Origin: Neolentinus lepideus HHB14362 ss-1 | Taxonomy: Eukaryota; Basidiomycota; Agaricomycetes; Gloeophyllales; Gloeophyllaceae | Direction of reading: 5' to 3' | DNA length: 64,000 nucleotides | NCBI GenBank assembly: GCA_001632425.1 | Contig: KV425649.1 | Location: 21,497 to 85,496 of the forward strand | Shown here: positions 60,839 through 64,000 of the stretch, piece by piece | Layout of the letters: every line of letters starts with the position of its first letter | Numbering within the stretch: the stretch's first letter is position 1 | Notes under the pieces: generated by a model | Database searches by the model: none | The model's input: only the letters and a program-made list of their open reading frames with translations | What the model was told of the DNA's origin: nothing | Program-made: the position numbers and the translations under genes

Positions 60839-63454
60839 ATGCGGCGCAGTCTGCTTGCTAAGATGACTGAGAGTGCGAGCAGTCTACGTTGTCCGCTTAG
60901 GCGGACAGTTGAACGAATGGTTGGCACTATTGCGGACGGAAGGATCAGCGCTGAACTTGAGAGTCGCTCCTCAACACCCAAGCTACAGCGGCTCCAAATA
61001 CCCGAGTTAAACTTGACTATCGAACGCTGGTTAAAATCTGTAGAGCCTTTTCTACTGGAGAACGCAGGGCAAGGGCGAGGCGATGTGGAGAAGGAGCTGC
61101 AGAAGAGGCGGGATAGTTTGAGAGACACTGGTCCCCTACGTGTTCTGCAGGAACGCCTGATTGGTGAGCTGTTGCTCATGGTAACAAGAACGGGCCTTTA
61201 AGTTCACCAAGGTTTCTAGAGCTGGACAGGAGCTCACCGTACAATTGGCTGGACGACAACATTTGGGCGAAGCACGCATATTTGGAATGGAGACAGCCCA
61301 TATTGATAAACTCGAATTGGTGGCTAGCACTCTTTCATGACAATGCCGTGCCCGAGCATGTACTCCAAGGGAATTCATCCAACGCTCGAGCTGGGATCAC
61401 TCCGTGGCAGGTTAGGAGAGCTTCCTGGCTGGTGCATCGGTTGGTAGACTTCAAGCGTCGACTGGATAGGTATGTCATTGCGTTGAGGGAGTATCCGCCT
61501 GCTCATCGAACATCCAAGACAAGATATCTATGCAGAATCAACAAGAGCGGGTACGCAGTAATCTTGTTGTATGGGTCCATCGGTCTCATTGTGTGCTAGG
61601 CATCTGGTATCAACACGCTTTCTCCAAGGTCTTCAACATGTGCCGCATACCTCACCAGGGCTGTGATGCTCTTGCCGGTCCACCGACGGGGCCATCTTCC
61701 GCTCGCCGGCAGATAGTGGTGATGGTGCATGACTGGTTCTACTCGGCGGAGGTCGTTGCGGACAACGGAGACCCAGTGCCCGTGCAAGAAATAGAGACTC
61801 GCCTCCGTGCTATTGTTCGCGATGCAGCAGATCGCCTTAGAAACGGAGAGATCGCGGTGCCTGTTGGTATACTGACCACAGATGATAGAGATGTTTGGGC
61901 TAGAGTAAGTCTCTTCAACTGCTATGTATCCTAGTCTGGCGAATGAACCATGCGCAGAACTTGCAACATTTACTATCATTTTCCAGTCATAATGAACAAA
62001 TTTACACCGTAGTGAAGGAGTCATTATTCGCCTTGAGTCTTGATGCATATACCTACAGCACGACTAATCATACCTCCGGTACGCATCTTACCTCTGTCAC
62101 TGGATGATTCTGATGGGGTCAGCTTCTCATGTCATGCTATCACCCCCGATCCATGAAATATGTAACGCACGATATTCAAGACAAAAGCTGTAGCACGGGA
62201 GAAATCGAGCGGGACGCCCACCTCCACAACATCCGCTCCGGAATCAACGCCCGGAACCGCTTCTTCGATAAGGGTCTTACTATCATCGTCGAGAACAACA
62301 CGCGATGTGGCGCGACGGGAGAGCATGCCCCCGTGGATGCCCTCGTCCCCAGCATTGCCTGCGAATATGCTATTGTCGAGGGAATAGACTCGAAAGCGTT
62401 CAGCAGCGCCGATCCGGAGGCGGATTTTTTACAGGACGCAGAGAATGTCGAAGGCTGCCGCAGGTTGGACTGGATTGTGGATAAAACGATTGAGACGGCC
62501 TGCGTCCGCGCGGAGGATAATGCCAAGGCTCTGATCGCCGACTCTGATAATAGCGTGCTGTGGTTCACTGATTATGGCGCCGAGTTGGTTAAGGACACTC
62601 GTGGGTATCCTCGTTGGCCAGCATCGCATGGGATTAACGATTAAACTACCTCCCGTAATAGTGAAACTGTCACCGGATGCATACATTCAGATGGCGCTCC
62701 AACTGGCGTGGTATCGAACTCGACACTGCTTTACCGCTGTCTATGAAACCGCGCTGACAAGGCTGTTCAAACACGGTCGGACGGAGACCATCCGTAGCTT
62801 CACTACAGAAAGTAGAGCATTTGTCCTAGGCATGGTTGATGCATCAAAAAAGGTAGGCTCACTTTGGCATCTCTCGTATTCCGAGCTCATTTGAGTCCCA
62901 CTTCAGGATGCGGAGCGTTACCGCCTTCTCTCTCTAGCAGTACGGTCTCATGTCAAGCTAACTCGTGAAGCAGCTACAGGGAAGGGCATAGATAGGCATC
63001 TACTCGGGCTGGAATATGTGCGACGGCCGACCGACCCCGATCATCCACTCTTTCGAGACCGTCTGTATAAATTGAGTACAGAATGGAAACTCAGTACTAG
63101 CGGGCTCAGTGCGGGTCATCTGTTCAGAGGGACAGGGTACGTCTTAGTACTCCATTCGCAAAACTCTCATTGACTTACCATGTTCTAGTTTCGGTACACT
63201 ATATCCGGATGGCTACGGCATAAACTGTACGTTTCTAGTTCTGCACGCCTCTTGGACGAGTTGCTTACGACGCCATATGCTGGGGCGTTCCGTCAGACCT
63301 TGCCGCTCCCGATATCATCAAGTTCGGGATAGAATCCAAGTATTCCTGTCCGCAGACGTCTACTGCGGGATTTAAGTCTGCTCTGGTGGATGCTCTGATG
63401 GATATGAAGAAAATGTCATTGTGCGCTTTGCAGTCGACCTCGGCTCGATTATAA
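60839..63454 (+). CDS. CAT2: Carnitine O-acetyltransferase
   Basis: Ten exons: 60839-61163, 61220-61469, 61519-61550, 61600-61904, 61958-62078, 62202-62600, 62662-62852, 62907-63136, 63189-63226, 63297-63454; 682 residues. It moves acetyl groups between CoA and carnitine, letting acetyl units cross membranes. Seen: WLKSVEPFLLENAGQGRG, WRQPILINSNWW, SKVFNMCRIPHQGCD, catalytic His386 in GATGEHAPVD, and FRGTGFGTLYPDGYGINY near the end. The N-terminus is basic (MRRSLLAKM) like a mitochondrial presequence, and the C-terminus ends ARL, a type 1 peroxisomal signal; yeast Cat2 also serves both organelles. The intron at 62079-62201 is 123 bp, about twice the norm, so a small exon may be missed there. 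Confidence 0.94.
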
Positions 63455-63724
63455 TGGCCAAGATCATAAACCGATATATTACATTCCTCTCCTAAGAGAC
63501 GCCGGGCTTGCATTGATAAATGCTGTATGTTACCCACATCCTCGTCTCGGCTAATCAATACGACATAGAAGTTCGATCGCTCTGCACCATAATGGAAGTT
63601 ACACTTTAGATGTACACTGTATGTGTTCGCCGCCGCGCTAGTGCCTTCCAGCTCAGGACCACCTTCGTACTTGTGCAGAGACCCCATTCCCCATAACGTA
63701 CAATAGTCCGCTTACCCTCCCTAC

Positions 63725-64000
63725 TCAAAAGGCTTCTTGTAATATTTGTCGGTGATTTAACCATCCCTGATCGCCCCACTCCGCAGCCATCTTGCCCATG
63801 AGCGTCGACGAGGCAATGCCGCCTAAGAAACGTTTGCTGGATATCACGAACATACTCTTCTTGCAACGTGAAAGCATCACGTTTGTACGACGGGTATTCT
63901 GAAGGAAGCCAACTTTCGCCGTTCGGACGCACGAAATAATGATGATGTCCTCTTCATTGCCTAGTTGCATCTTTGTCGTCAATATCCCTCGTTACAGTCA
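63725..64000 (-). CDS. Superfamily-1 DNA/RNA helicase, C-terminal end (cut by window edge)
   Basis: Only the last part is inside the window. The minus-strand frame carries QLGNEEDIIIISCVRTAKVG, split as GNEEDIIIISCVR, followed by RRTNVMLSRCKKSMFVISS, the motif V/VI region of UPF1-like helicases (AAA_12 domain), where the Arg residues contact ATP. It ends GKMAAEWGDQGWLNHRQI and EAF. A stop in frame just before GATGCAAC at about 63970 suggests an intron boundary near 63972. The gene converges on the carnitine acetyltransferase, 270 bp apart. Its identity beyond helicase is not determinable here. Confidence 0.8.

Noticed and set aside
63265..63687. Minus-strand open frame of 140 codons, a possible last exon of the helicase.
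   Set aside because: It overlaps the carnitine acetyltransferase last exon, and the helicase already ends with a typical C-terminus at 63725.
1..64000. tRNA, rRNA, CRISPR, bacterial operons or intact transposons.
   Set aside because: Looked for B-box motifs, arrays of direct repeats, transposase or reverse-transcriptase motifs; none could be supported.

Overview
This is a gene-dense window of a filamentous basidiomycete nuclear genome, probably an Agaricomycete. Genes are cut by many short introns, almost all 45-75 bp. The gene set is fungal: a myosin-motor chitin synthase, a GH18 class III chitinase, several Zn2Cys6 transcription factors, a Mediator subunit and mitochondrial Mgm1. I found no prokaryotic feature, CRISPR array, rRNA, tRNA or intact transposon. 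Exon structures were read by hand from splice consensus, frame continuity and family resemblance; for nearly every gene the exon lengths add up to a whole number of codons.

Layout, left to right. Minus-strand PPR-like protein (418-3804), divergent from ribosomal stalk protein P0 (4252-5464). An arsenite methyltransferase fused to a Cdc25/Acr2-type rhodanese domain (5956-7688). A SERINC/TMS1 membrane protein (7978-9884). Then a tandem array of three paralogous Zn2Cys6/fungal-specific transcription factors (10145-13637, 14052-17476, 19161-22663), with a RAD51D-like recombinase gene on the opposite strand between the second and third (17646-18923). MED22 (23527-24098), an unknown protein (25101-25902), a peroxisomal SCP2 protein (27470-28011), and the minus-strand mitochondrial dynamin MGM1 (28173-31227).

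Right half: a DapA-family aldolase (32911-33977), 6-phosphogluconate dehydrogenase (34176-35933), a C2H2 zinc-finger protein (38209-39788), nicotinamidase (40698-41584), an SDR oxidoreductase (42039-43092) and a fourth Zn2Cys6 factor (43962-47240). On the minus strand follow a sulfite oxidase (47420-48782), a class III chitinase with a CBM5-like module (49609-51593) and a chitin synthase with myosin motor (53793-60049). A carnitine acetyltransferase (60839-63454) and the 3' end of a superfamily-1 helicase gene cut by the window edge (63725-64000) finish the window.

The genes do not form one pathway. Local themes are arsenic handling (methyltransferase-rhodanese fusion), peroxisome and acyl metabolism (SCP2 ending AKL, carnitine acetyltransferase ending ARL, sulfite oxidase ending CRL), cell-wall chitin turnover (chitinase beside chitin synthase) and redox/NAD supply (6PGDH, nicotinamidase). 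The most unusual features are the methyltransferase-rhodanese fusion, a 6-nt microexon kept in all three tandem transcription factors that supplies the third zinc-ligand cysteine, other microexons of 8 and 10 nt, and three GC-AG introns.
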